DNA of 64,000 bases from contig JBITNC010000001.1 of the NCBI GenBank assembly GCA_050084985.1, forward strand, positions 111,910,001-111,974,000, given 5' to 3'. Made by a program: the position numbers and the translations under genes. The notes under the pieces are model-generated. The model did not search any database and had not been told where the DNA came from. It worked only from the letters and a program-made list of their open reading frames with translations. Of this stretch, positions 1 to 12,290 are shown piece after piece (the stretch's first letter is position 1; every line of letters starts with the position of its first letter). Source of the DNA: Nageia nagi. Taxonomy: Eukaryota; Pinophyta.

Positions 1-1868
1 CTTCATATATCTTAACATCAAAGGTAGGGTATTTCTCTAAGTACCATAGCATCAAAAGTTAACTTAAATCATGTCACCATTTAGCAAGATAGATTATATA
101 CCAAAACACCAAGATGTAAGTTGAACACTCATTCCCACAACATAGTTAAATGGACTATGCAAATAAAAAAATGTTTGAAGTTCCAAAACTCTTAATATGA
201 TAATATATGTGTCTACCATATTCTCAATGCACATATAATTTTAAGGCACACATTAGGTCAAGGTTTCCAACAAATTACAATATCTAAAATGGTAATCATA
301 ATAAGAAAATTACCTAATTAAGCTTGTTGGTAATCCTATAGTATGATTAAACCAACTAGTAGATAGCTCAAATCCTACATTAGAGGTAAGAAATGTTATT
401 TATTTAAAGCTCCATTTGAGGTTTCAAAGCATGCTAAATGCCTATTATTTACATACTAACATAGGAATAAAACCCTTTAAAAATGGTAAGTTTATATTAG
501 GTAAAATAAGTTTTGGTTTTTGAATGTCAAACCAACTATAATTTATCTCCAAACCAATAAGAATAAAGTAAATATCTAGACTATAAGTTACCACCCAACC
601 ATTCCTAGTCCCTAATATGTGATAAATATTATATCATGCATAATTTTTATAATAATATATTAAATATTTAATAATCAAAGTTTAGGTACACTCAAGTTCT
701 AAAAATATTTAAATATTATAAGAATACCAAATTTAAGCTAATACTATAGAGATTATTTATCAAATAAATATGTCCGAAATGAATATTACCATTCTAAAGT
801 AATCTCAAAATTTAGGTTCTTTGCAAGGGAAAAACCTACCTCTTTAAAGCACCTACATCATGCAACATAGGTAATGTATTTAGTTCACACCTCCTACCAC
901 CATGGTATTCAACATAGATAAGGAGTTGTAAATCATCATTGCCTCTTCTTCAAGGCTCCCAGGACGATATGTATTGGAATAAGGAAGATAAATATTATAG
1001 AGTCTCACCTATATATCATAAAAAGGATTCCATCTAAAGTTATTTTGAATTCTTCCATGAAACTTATGTTGCACATATCCATGTTACTTGTATTCTTGTA
1101 GACTACATCTCAATGAGGCATTTAGCAAAATATATCATGCATTTATCTAATGTATTTACTTTGCATAATATATGATTATTATAGTCCCTAATATTGTAAT
1201 TAGTGGAGATATTCTATGAGGTTGAATTGGGCTATTTTAAACATGTCTAAACTTTAATGTAAATACTAGTCCAAAGGACTACATCTTGGTGATACATTTT
1301 ACATTCACATCAAATAGGATGCACACACTTGATGGAAGGACACATATTGTCCATACCTTATGTTAGAGCTCTCATACTAGCACATGTTGGAGAAATTTTA
1401 ACAAAGGTTACTAAGTTTAGTTTATTATTCTAAGGGCCTTCTCAAAATATGCATTTTCTTGAAACTCTCAATCAATGCATTCTATGATACTACATTGCTA
1501 TGAGGAGTTTTGTAAGGTATATTATCGAACTTTAAATGAATCCACCTTTCCATCAATTCAAAGATCATTTTGATCTTAAAGTATTCTATAAAATACATCC
1601 TAACAAGCGACTTCCTAGACATATCCATCTTGAAAAAACTTATGAATATTATAAATTGTGGGTCTTCTCCATTTTCAATAAATTTTAAAACCATCTATAA
1701 CCCTTGCAAGTTATCCAACTTTAGAATATTTGTTGTTATTTACCACCCATGATATAATATTTCTATGAGAAATCTCTTAAACAAAACTTGAAATCATTCA
1801 TAATCCCAAAATGTATCGTTTCAACATTTTTAATTTCCCATGGACTTTATAGTCCTAGACATTAATTT
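1..1868. other. AT-rich stretch without an assignable gene
   Basis: No coding region I can defend. A 70-codon minus-strand open frame at 1482-1694 gives only a vague impression of a decayed retrotransposon integrase; I could not anchor it on catalytic residues. No tRNA, satellite or clear terminal repeat was seen. It is probably old transposon debris flanking the copia element that begins at 1869. Confidence 0.5.
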
Positions 1869-2092
1869 TGTTAGACATCTAATTATTAGGGATTATGTTA
1901 AATATCATATAATTGTAGTCACTATATTTAGTAAATTCATACATAAGTGTATGGTAGAATTTTGAGTGTCATTTATGGGAGAATATGAAGAGTTACATTG
2001 TATCTCAAGTGTCACCCAAGAAGGTGAATGGAAAGATTCAATTTTCTTATGTATTAAGGCATTATTTCTAACCTAATACAATGATTTTTGAT
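1869..2092 (+). repeat. Copia 5' LTR
   Basis: Aligns over its length with 21764-21992, sharing blocks such as CTATATTTAGTAAATTCATA and CCTAATACAATGATTTTTGA. It starts TGTTAGACAT. Homology stops just after GATTTTTGATT, so the exact 3' end is uncertain by a few bases. Confidence 0.8.
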
Positions 2093-2108
2093 TTGGAGGT
2101 ATCCATAT

Positions 2109-2125
2109 TGGTATTAGTATCAGAT
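2109..2125 (+). promoter_or_regulatory. Possible degraded primer-binding site of the copia element
   Basis: TGGTATTAG followed by TATCAGATC lies about 17 bp after the LTR homology ends. It resembles the initiator-tRNA-Met complement TGGTATCAGAGC used by most plant LTR elements, but it is interrupted. Confidence 0.35.
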
Positions 2126-2629
2126 CTATGAGGCTTTCATTCTCTAACTCCATGAAATTGATAAAAAATATTGTCAAAATTGTATCACAAAATGTTTCTC
2201 CCATTTTTGTCTAAAACTAAGCATTGATATCCATTTTTAACCATGTATTTCAACACCCTTTTTTAAGGAGAGCATTTTTGGTATTTGTACAAGGTGACTT
2301 AGTGAGGAAATGGTGAAGTTATAAGGTTTTAAAGTTTTTAGCTATGTAACTATTCTATGACTAAGTTTTTTTAGTGATTTAAAATTTGGTGGTTTTGTAT
2401 TTGACATTCATGATTTTAAAGAGAAGTAGTATTGTAATTATTTTATGGAATATATAGTGTTTTTTATTGTAAGAATCCAACATGGAACCTACATATTTAA
2501 TCTTATTTATTATTTAAGGAAGCCCTAACCTATCCGAAATAGCCTCTATTTATATAAACTTTATCAAAATCCCTACATGTTCATAGCCTTCACTCTCCTT
2601 TGTGCCTCTCACTATTGTAAACTCTCTCA
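2126..2629 (+). other. Presumed copia leader or gag start; nothing recognisable
   Basis: By position this should be copia leader and the first part of gag, but I see no gag motif. A TATA-like string (TTTATATAAA) near 2550 followed by a CT-rich stretch could be a promoter from another repeat. The reading frames are closed. Confidence 0.35.
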
Positions 2630-5600
2630 CCATGAACAGGTGTATAATGTTAACCATCCATTAAAATATATATATACATACATAATTATTAAGCATAATA
2701 GTCGATTTCAACGATGAATGTGTGGATGTGTATGTACAACCTTGATATAAATTTTTAAAATTTATTTCAAAAGAGGAAAGGAATATTTCATTCTTATGAA
2801 TTTAAATTTTTACTCAAGGTGTTTAGAAAAATGGGGTGAAATTTAAAAGTGATAGTTAAAAAGGAGGGTAGGTTGTGAAAAAATTGAGATAGGATCCCCA
2901 CATACTCTTTTTTTTTTATTTTAGGTGTAAGATATAATTGGATTCAATTTGTATTCTAATGTAAAAGAGTCCAAAATTTTATGACACCACAATTGCCAAC
3001 AAAATTAATTTTGACCCACCTCACAAAAAAATAAAATACCTACATCTTCCCCACAAATATAATTGAATAGGATAAGTAGACACTTGTTTGGAATTATTAC
3101 AGCCACCTTGGCTATAAATAAGGGATGAAACTTAGAAAAAATATAACACTACTAACACTACTACCACTACCTACTCATCATTCATAAGCTTTGGGTTTAT
3201 AGTGCCACAGAGAAAAGAAGCCTCTTAGGTGTTCTCCCTTTCGTGTATTTTAGTTATTGTCTAGTTAAGATAAAGATTATTTGATATTATTTTGTATATT
3301 TTATAGAAGAGAATATATATTAAAGGTTTATGAATAAATATTAGTAGTTTAATTGTTATCATTAGTAGTATACTTATTGAAGAGACACTTTATTATTTTT
3401 ATTTAATAATTTACATGTGATGCATAGTACTCTTGCCTTGGAAAGAGGTATAGATTAATATTTTTCATTTCAAATCTACTAATTGTGAGTACAATGATCA
3501 TAGGTTATGTATATTAAATTATTAGTTAACAAGAATCATCTCTAGATGCCCACTCCATGAAGTCTTATTGTAGTCAACCCTAGAATGGACCCAAAAACAT
3601 CCCTTATTTTACCCACTCTTGTAGGCATTCTATAGAGCTTTTCCAACATATACTCTAACTAGTATAATGATAAGATAACATGGGTACATATATCATTTCA
3701 ACATGATGTGCATATAGTGTGATGTCGAATCCTATGAGCTGTGTTCATCAAGCCTTCATTGGAGCATTGAATCAAGTAGTTTTCTATTCCAAAAATAATG
3801 TAGTTAAGAGAGAGAGACCTAAAAACCCTTTACAATTACATAAAATACTCAATGGGGTCATTTATATTATGATAGTATTCTTCATCCATACTTGCATAGC
3901 TTTTAGCCAATCTGAACCAAGGGAAATAAGTGTTGCCTCACTTTTAAAGTCTCTCACATCCCAAGGATCATTTGTTTTGATCACCTATCAATAAGCCCTC
4001 TCACTTTCTCTATGCTCTTTCTCTCTAATAGCTACACCATTGGAGAATATAAAAATTCTCCTGATTGGTAGTGATATATTTCATATTACTTAATCTTATT
4101 AGTATTCCATAAAACTATTATGTATTAAGACTACATGTAGCACTTAGATGTGGAGAATATCATCACTATGATCCTAATCTTGGGAAGACTCACCTATCAA
4201 AGTGCCACTATAAAAGGGGGTATTAATACAATGAGGTGAGTGCATATACTTCAAACAATCCATCCTTACAATCAATACCTCCTCAAAATGATTTATGGAT
4301 ATTGTAGTGTATTCACATTTGTAAGAATGTCTCAAACTCCTCAAGTCCTTTCTATAAAAATGACTATAGATAGTGGAATAGTAATAGGGAAGCTATCTGA
4401 TCCAAATATGTAATATAATTTTCTTAAGGTATAGTATTTCCTCTCAAAAATTTGTCTTCCCAAAAGCACTACTAGGAACCATACAAATCAATCTATCAGT
4501 GATTTCTTTTGCAGTCCAAGGCCTCATTCACAATACACTAGATTTGGCATAAAAAATTGATCTTCTATGATAATAGGGTTTGGTAGCCAAAAGATAAAGT
4601 AAATTCTTTCAATTATTATATTTAATAAATTAAAACTTTATGTTACACTAATGAAATTATTATTTTGACCGTAATATTATTTGTAAGATAAAACTATTAT
4701 GATAGTAATTATGAAGAGAAAGAATATGTCCAAGGATTGATGAGGTTTATATGATAAAGTATAATTTAATTAATAATATGTTCAAGCATAATTTAAGTGA
4801 AATTAAATTATATTTTAAAATAACTATGTGTTTTAAATAATGATGTCGTAATGATATTGCTTCGAATAAAGTTCATGTTTATTGATTGTTCATAAAAATT
4901 TCTATCATGTGATCAAGGTAGTCCTACAAAGGATCTAAAACCTCTCAAGATCAATAGAATGATTTAAAAATAATGAGATGTCATACATAATTTGCATCAT
5001 AGTCATAAACCTAAAAAGGTTTTTTCTAAACCTCAAAACTCCAAACCTGTCTTAGTACTCGATCCTACAATATTTGGATGCTTTGAAAAACTTCAAAGAT
5101 AAAGATGGTAGAATCTATACCAAGAGAAAAAAGATGAATTAAATATCTTCTATATTGAGCTTTGATATAACTACCATAAACTTATTCATTTAATATTACA
5201 AGGGAATTATCTTGTGATATTTAAGGGTGGCCCAAAACCATTGTACTTTAAAATGATTATGTATCAATTCTTATAAGGAATGTAAAGTTTAACAAAACCT
5301 TACTTACCAACCACATGTAATCCATTAATGCTTGATTAAATATTTATGTGGCATAGTATACTCTTTAATGTGTTCTTATACTAGGTATCTTAAATGCTAT
5401 GATAAGAACTTAAAATATATTACCATATGAAGGCAATAGGTAATACAAGAAAATTGTGAGTGCAAAGGTAAAGGATGCTAAAAGAAATAAATTACTATGG
5501 TCATTGTTAATTCAAACTTGCTTATATAAATATTAAGTAAGGAATCCTTTGATGTATGGGATAAGCCTTAGTACCCCTACATAATAATAGTACATATAAT

Positions 5601-7471
5601 GCAAGAAATTTGTGATGCTTGACTTTGTAATCATAGTCTTCTATCTTGTATGAATATAGACTTATAAATCCTATTATGCTAATATGCTCACAATATATAT
5701 TTCACATTAAATAAAGAGAAAGGTCTCCTAATACAAGGATAACTATTTAATGATACTATATATAAGTATAGACTAAAGTTAAACTAAACCCTAAGGATTG
5801 AAAACTATAGATCCTTGTAAATGTATCATAGAAGGGAGCTTAGTACATTCACATTAAAGAACATAATAAGAAGCTCAATTGATAGGGTGAGTACAAATAT
5901 ATCTCAATTACTAAAATAAAGCCAAGCCTAGTGTCCTTAAATAAATATAAATATACAAGCCATATTATGAAAATTAATTCAATCATGTTAAGGAGGTTAT
6001 CCTATACTCTCTATGCAAAAATAAGTTAATAATAATGACCCTAGATTTTCTTAAATATTAAAAAGGGATCAAATGGGTTAACCTAATAGTGGTAAGATAA
6101 GAGATACTTAACACCCTTAATAAGTTTCACTAAACATTATGTGGAAAAAGAGAATATTTATAATATGATTGGGTTCAATAATATTTCTAGGAATAGCCAT
6201 TCAAGTTTTTAGACATGGGTTCGATGGTAAACCCTAATATAGCATTGAATAAATAATGGATCTATAAATGAAAATTTTAGTTAAATTTGTGAATAACCTA
6301 GGATAAAAGATAAACCATAGAATGATGAATCGGCCTAAAAAGGGAAATTATGAACTATTTTAATGATGATGGAAAATAATATGGAATATTCATTAGTCAA
6401 ACTCCTACTTGGTAAATGATAAGTAAAAAGAGTATACCTTGAGTGAGGACCACTTTATGTTGCACTTTATTTTTAGAAGTAGTTGACTTCAAATACATAT
6501 CAAGGTACATCAACTAGACTTTAGTATGTGAACTCTTATAACATAGTATTAAGTATGTAGTACCGTGTGTATGGGATAATTGTAGTGCTTCCAAATATCT
6601 TGTGTGACTTCCTAAAAAAGCTTAGTTTGAATTTTCCTACATACGTCATTATTTATTGGTGAAGGATGGTTTGTATCATATATTTAGAAACTACTATAAA
6701 TGATCAAGGATCAATTATTTTATGATTGGTAGTTCAAGGGCGATTTTATAATCTTGTTTAAAAAATTTTAGACTATACAAACCACTTGACAGTGTTCCTT
6801 CAATACCTATGGCTTCCCAAGATATGGGCATGGGGAGTTCAGATCCCATGGTGAACATATATGATATATATGGACAAGCTAGTGTCTCATATCCTTGATA
6901 AGGTATCATATGCATATAGCAATAGATAAAACTATGATTAATAGGTGAGGGTAATTTATTAGTCATTCTACTTGTAGTTTAGTAGATAGGATTATGATGA
7001 CTGTTCCATAGGTTATGATATTTACCCTCTCATAAGGAATTTTTTCTAGGAAAAACTATCTACTCCTATGAATCAAGGGGTTATCATCGAGTAAGGATAT
7101 GTAACCTAGTGGATGTGCATTCTCTTAGGTGATATGAGTAGGAAACCATTACCTTATGTTCAAAATATCTATTGCATAGTTTGTGAAGCACAAATGGTGG
7201 GGTCACATATAAGTTATCTCCTCAATGGGATGACTGTTATAGAGTGAACACCAAAATAATTTGATTAGGGTTGGTTAATCTAAATATTCACAATATTTTG
7301 TTATGAGTGTTGAATAGCTAGCAGTGATGACATGCTAATGTGGATCGCTTGGTCTATTCCTAGATCATTTGAGTGTTTAAACTAATAAAAAAAATTAGGT
7401 ATGGAATTTTATGATTTTGGATGTATGGAACTAGGTGAAAACACTATCAACAATAAATGGCAGTATGAAAA
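2630..7471 (+). repeat. Chromovirus 5' LTR, 5'-truncated
   Basis: Colinear with 12511-17135 through position 7137. The last 334 bp up to the primer-binding site have no partner in the 3' copy because that copy is truncated. Clear homology starts at 2682 and probably at 2631 (CATGAACAG shared). From about 3480 to 4600 it has almost no CpG, unlike its partner. Confidence 0.8.
3113..3120 (+). promoter_or_regulatory. LTR promoter TATA box (5' LTR)
   Basis: TATAAATA within the conserved context CCTTGGCTATAAATAAGG, present in both LTRs. It lies about 0.8 kb into the full-length LTR, so a U3 of about 0.8 kb is implied. Confidence 0.6.
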
Positions 7472-7483
7472 TGGTATTAGAGC
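7472..7483 (+). promoter_or_regulatory. Chromovirus primer-binding site (initiator tRNA-Met type)
   Basis: TGGTATTAGAGC differs by one base from the canonical TGGTATCAGAGC complementary to the 3' end of initiator tRNA-Met. It marks the end of the 5' LTR and the start of the internal region. Confidence 0.7.
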
Positions 7484-8139
7484 ATCAAGTTCAAACTCTC
7501 AAGCCTATGGTTCATGACCCTTTTGTTGTAAGAGTTTAGGAAGGCAAGATAAGTATGCTTGAGCCTAATAAAAAAACCATTTTATGGAATTAAATTATGG
7601 TGATACTAAGGCGTATCAAAAGCACTTTAGGAAACGTATGAAAAGGTGCTAGAAATGGCCTTCCTATGAATATCAATGTCAGATCAAACTAAAGAAATGT
7701 TAGGGACTAGAATGCAAAAAATAGAATAATGAGGAATACCAATAGAAGAGTTCCTAGAAATGATAATGAAATTTCATCAAGTCATTCCAACCAAAAATAT
7801 GAAGGAGAGGAAGCCATCAAGAGATTACAATAGTAGGTGGTAAAGCATTAAGAGAAAATAAACAATATTTTGAATCAATGGGTTAAACTTTTTAGAGAAG
7901 AACCTATTCCAATACAAGCAAGAACTAAAGGGACAAATGACTAGATTCAAGCAAGAATTGAGCAAGAACTTATAGCATACCTTAAGGAAGATTAGATCCC
8001 TAAATATAATGATAATAAATAAGGAAAACAAGTATATGTATGGTTATAAGAATTAAAAACCTACATCTTGATGAAAAACTTATCACTGAAGACCAAAATG
8101 GTATGGGCTACATACATTTTTTTAGGATATTGCACTAGA

Positions 8140-8885
8140 GTTGTGGAATGTGCACATGATTGAGCATGAGACTATGTATTTAAAGTGGCTAGAATTTATT
8201 GCAACACTTTGTAGGATATTCATTCATTATGTTTACTATGATAGAAAGTATGACGAATACTATAGTTTTCAAAAAGGGTCCATGAGTGTTTAGAACTACT
8301 GTTAAAGATTTTTTAGGCTACTTAAATATATCCTAGAATATAAGAAGCACATGAAGGTCCATATATTCTTTGTGGGATTAGATCCTAAGATTAAGATTAT
8401 GGTAAATGTACTAAATCCCAAATTGATGGAAGAGGTGTATGACCTTGCTAAAAGGGAAGAAAGCAATTTGGGTATCAATAAGACCTTTATGAACTATAAT
8501 CATTTAGATGAAAAAGATAAGGAAGTCTACCAAAAGAGTAAAATTTCAAAGCATCAAGCCCAACATATGGGCAACAAAAAAGTTCAATAAAAATAATTAT
8601 AGTCATAAAGAAGGAAATTTTTCCAAATTTAAGAAGAATCCATTTGGAAATAAGGGTTTTAGGAAGAAGGATTTTCAAAGGAGGAATTAACAGTTTTGTA
8701 AGCCAAATCATAACCCTAGGAATGGAAACCAAGGTTTTAGAAACCATTATCAAAGATTCCCATACCATAAAAGCAATTAGAATGCACCTAAAGATAAGTT
8801 TCTAGAATAAAACAATGCTCCTTGAGATGGATACTAGAATTGTGATGGAGCTCACTATGCTAATCAGTGTCCCTTGAAGATAGAT
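8140..8885 (+). pseudogene. Chromovirus gag (capsid and nucleocapsid) relic
   Basis: An open stretch at 8351-8590 begins MKVHIFFVGLDPKIKIMV, which fits the C-terminal half of a Ty3/gypsy capsid domain. It is followed by a Lys/Asn-rich linker and, near 8842-8880, a nucleocapsid knuckle reading NCDGAHYANQCP; the first cysteine pair of C-x2-C-x4-H-x4-C is reduced to one. Capsid packages the element RNA. Several in-frame stops separate the pieces, so no functional protein is made. It sits between the primer-binding site and the protease, as expected for gag. Confidence 0.65.
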
Positions 8886-8984
8886 ACACCCAAAGAGCAT
8901 TGAATCTTTATAGCTACTAGATTGGGATAGACCAGAGAATAGGCCACACTTCTTCAAATCCCTAGTAAAATTTATGACAAATAT

Positions 8985-9265
8985 TGTAGGGTTTTGATAT
9001 ATTATGGTGCTACATATAGTTTTATTTCCAATTCCATAGTTAAGTATATGTTAGAGGCACCTAAATTTTTGACAAATGGGTGGTAAGTGGAGTTTTAATC
9101 TAGTAAAAAATACCCTATTATATAATACTTTAGAGATATAGAAATAGAATTATCTAAGGGGTCTATTGTGTGGGATTTGTATGCGATTACCCTAGCCTCT
9201 TATGATATCATCATAGGCATGTATTGGTTAATGGACCACAAAGCTTTAATTAAATTTTAGCAAAG
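8985..9265 (+). pseudogene. Chromovirus aspartic protease relic
   Basis: The usual catalytic D-S/T-G triplet is altered: the frame reads LIYYGATYSFIS where family members have a D-S-G-A type site. Downstream, the second conserved block reads YDIIIGMYWL, the flap and helix region typical of Ty3/gypsy proteases. The protease cuts the gag-pol polyprotein. The lost catalytic Asp and nearby stops show decay. Confidence 0.6.
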
Positions 9266-9479
9266 ATGGGTATAATACAACAATGTATCTCAAAATTGAT
9301 ATAAGGCGTACAATGATCAAGGATCCTTTGCACCCTATTTGATCACAACCATGCAAATTAAAAGAAGCATAAGGAAAATAAAGATGATTTATATGGTCAA
9401 AGTTAAGGAAGTGGAGCAAGAGAATAAGGAGGTAGAATTGCTAAGTAAGTACCCTATGTTAAGAGAATGGAAAGATGTA

Positions 9480-10330
9480 TTCCTTAAAGATATACCTATA
9501 TTACCCCCAAAATGAGATTCTTGATAGATTTAGTGCTAAGAGCTAAACCTATTTCTAGAACCCCATATAGAATGAATACCATTGAGATGCAAAATTTAAA
9601 GGTATAATTGCAAGATTTAATAGAAAAAAGGTTGATAAAACCTAGTATGTCTCCTTGGGATGCTTCTCTATTGTTTTTCAAAAGGAAATATAGAAATCTA
9701 AGGTTGTGTATCGATTATAGGATTCTAAACAAGGTCACCATTAAGAATAGGTATCCTTTACCAAGGATTGATTATTTTTTTAACCAACTCAAGGATGCTG
9801 CTATTTTCTCCAAGAAAGATATGAGATTAGAATACCATCAATAGAGAATTAAGGGATCATAAACCCATAAAATAAATTTAAAACCAGGTATGCACATTAT
9901 GAGTTTGTGGTATTAGCTTTTGGGTTAATGAATGATCTTACAAAATTCATGAACTTGATAAATAGTGTTTACCAAGAATACATACATAATTTTGTGTTAG
10001 TATTTCTAGATGATATCCTCATATACTGAAAGAACGAGTAGGAACATAGTCATAATCTAAGATTAGCTCTAGAAGTGTTGAGAAGAAACTAATTATATGG
10101 AAAATTATCAATGTGTGACTTCTATATTTTCAAAATTTAGTATCTAGGCCACATAATCTTTGTAGAAGGAATTTTAATTGATCCCAAGAAAGTGCAAGCA
10201 ATAATGAGTTGGCCTACACCAACAAATATCACTAAGGTAAGGAGTTTTGTGAGATTAGTTGGGTATTATCAAAGATTTATCAAAGATAGCCAATCCCATC
10301 ACTAGTCTTCAAAAGAAGAATAAGGTATTC
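9480..10330 (+). pseudogene. Chromovirus reverse transcriptase relic
   Basis: Frame 9608-9844 contains the N-terminal fingers and palm signature: [20 protein letters not shown], then [11 protein letters not shown] and YPLPRID. The catalytic box follows near 10003 as FLDDILIY, with both aspartates kept. Then comes the connection region where the frame is lost around 10290. The enzyme copies element RNA to DNA. Stops at 9842 and 10027 and shifts between blocks disable it. Confidence 0.8.
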
Positions 10331-10399
10331 AAATGTATTGAAAAGTGTGAAATAATTTCATAACTCTAAAAGAAAATCTTATCACAAGACCATTTGCTA

Positions 10400-10790
10400 C
10401 TATCCCTAGCTCACACTATGATTTTGTAGTATGTACAGATGCTTCACTAGAAGTTTTCAATGGAGTGTTATCACAAAATAGAAACCCAATAGCATTTGAA
10501 TCTAGAAAATGAAAAACACATGAGTTGAATTATGTAACTCATAATCTTGAGTTGGTAAGTGAAGTCCATGTAATCATGATTTGGAGATCCTCTCTTTTAG
10601 GTAAGCCTTTCAAACTTGAAATAGATTACTAAAGTTTGAAGTATTTATCACTCATTCGGATATAAATGCTAGGTAAAGGTGATGGATGGAATTCCTAGCT
10701 GAATATGATTTTGAAATTGAGTGCATCAAGGGAAAGAAAAATAAAGTGGAAAATGCCTTAAATTGAAGGTGACATATCAATGCCATGACA
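10400..10790 (+). pseudogene. Chromovirus RNase H relic
   Basis: A block near 10420-10510 reads FVVCTDASLEVFNGVLSQ, matching the first catalytic strand (T-D-A-S) of the Ty3/gypsy RNase H. Near 10720 an I-K-G-K-x-N-K motif with a following A-L segment corresponds to the end of the domain. It removes RNA from RNA:DNA hybrids during reverse transcription. Internal stops are present. Confidence 0.65.
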
Positions 10791-10949
10791 AGAAGTTAAT
10801 TTGATTTGTTTGGCCAAGTTAAAGTTTTGCAGCAAGAAGACGGATGTTATAGATCTATCCAAGATTTGATATGGAAAGGTACCCCATAAACCCAAGATGT
10901 TACAAAAAAAGATAGAATTATTTATTTTAAGGATACATTAGTCATTGTA

Positions 10950-11690
10950 GAGAAGGAAAATATAAGAATTTTTATCATATAAGAAGCCCACCATCCATCA
11001 TATGTAGCACATTCAAGAGTTACGAGGATGGGAGAAGACCTAAAATAAAAAAATTATTAGGATGGCATGAAAAAGGATATAGTAGAATTTGTGGTGAGAT
11101 GCCTTTAATATTAGAGGTGAAGGTGAAACATCAACATCCAAGTTGATATTTGTATCCACATGATGTCCCTACATAGAAATAACAAGTTATTTCAATGTAT
11201 TTTATTGTTAGGTTACCGAAAACTAGGTTCCATCATGAATTATTTTTGGTAGTGGTTAATAGATTGATCAAGGTAGCATATTTTATACTTGAAAACATCA
11301 TTGATGATGCCCCTATAGTAAAAAATAAGTTTTCCATTGAAATCTTTAGATTGCATGGATTTCTTAAGGTGATCTTCTCATATAGAGATTCTATGTTCAC
11401 CTTTGTATTTTGGAAATCATTGAATAAGGCATTAGGAATGAAATTGAATATGAGTTTAGCATATCACCCCAAGATAAATGGGCATACTAAATGAGTGAAT
11501 AGATTCCTTGAGGACATGCTCATAATGTACTACATGGAGCAAAAGACTAAATTGGAGGATTAATTCTATTTAGTCAAATTTCTTTATAATAATGGATATC
11601 ATTCATTTTTATGAATGGCTCCCTTTGAGGCTCTCTATGGAAGGAGATACAAGACTCCTTTATCTTGGGAAAATAACGAGGATCGGGTGA
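10950..11690 (+). pseudogene. Chromovirus integrase relic
   Basis: The catalytic core lies in frame 11195-11494 and its continuation. It starts near the first acidic position (VVNRLIKVAYF, where family members have a D), continues with HGFLKVIFSYRD holding the second Asp, and ends with YHPKINGHTK then VNRFLEDML in the third acidic region. The zinc-binding region upstream (about 10990-11110) is badly decayed. Integrase inserts the cDNA into host chromatin. The Asp-to-Asn change at the first site and a stop at 11492 show it is dead. Confidence 0.75.
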
Positions 11691-11979
11691 TGATCTAGCC
11701 TAAGATGTTAAAGAAAATGGAGGAGCATCTAATTTTTATTCTATGAAAGATGAAGGAAGATACCAATCAAAAAAAGAGTTATGTCAATATCAAGAGAACT
11801 CCTCAATAATTTACTATGGGAGAAAAAGTATTTTTATGAGTTCAACACATGAAAAGTGCCATAAATTCTACCAAATTGGATCCTAGTTTGAGATGGTAAA
11901 AAAGAAGAGTCCAATTTCCTACAAACTTACTTTTCCACTAAGTTTGTCAAACATGCATGATGTCTCTCATGTCTCTCTG

Positions 11980-12225
11980 CTAAGAAAATATGTTTCTTAA
12001 CCCCTCTCATGCATTGTATTTATTTGAATTACAGATGTTGGAAGTTCATGCTATTGAAGTTCTCCCTATTAAGATCCTACCTATTAGAACTAGAAAACTA
12101 AGAAATCAAGAGATTAATGAGTGTTTAGTGCAAAGGGACATGTATTTTGCATCATCTTCCACTTGGGAAGATGAATCCACCATGAGAAGATAATTTCCTT
12201 ATTTGTTTAAATGATAATGTGAAGC
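11980..12225 (+). pseudogene. Chromodomain at the integrase C-terminus
   Basis: Frame 11990-12193 ends with PIRTRKLRNQEINECLVQ, then a region reading TWEDESTMRR and FPYLF after one stop. This matches the C-terminal chromodomain of plant chromoviruses, which end with a TWE-acidic block and a YPxLF-type helix. The domain guides integration toward heterochromatin. It supports classification as a chromovirus rather than Athila or Tat. Confidence 0.65.
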
Positions 12226-12278
12226 ATTTTCAAAACTTTGTGACTGTATTTAAGAACACAAAGGACTATGTTCCTTTT

Positions 12279-12290
12279 AAGGGGGTAGTA
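12279..12290 (+). promoter_or_regulatory. Polypurine tract of the chromovirus
   Basis: AAGGGGGTAGTA lies immediately before TGTTATGACC. This is the plus-strand primer typical of Ty3/gypsy elements and fixes the first base of the 3' LTR at 12291. Confidence 0.75.

Noticed and set aside
1482-1694. Minus-strand copia integrase fragment
   Set aside because: Only vague spacing similarity; no catalytic residue or zinc motif could be anchored.
3719-3994. 91-codon open frame in the 5' LTR
   Set aside because: The counterpart in the 3' LTR is not open in the same frame, so no coding constraint is evident.
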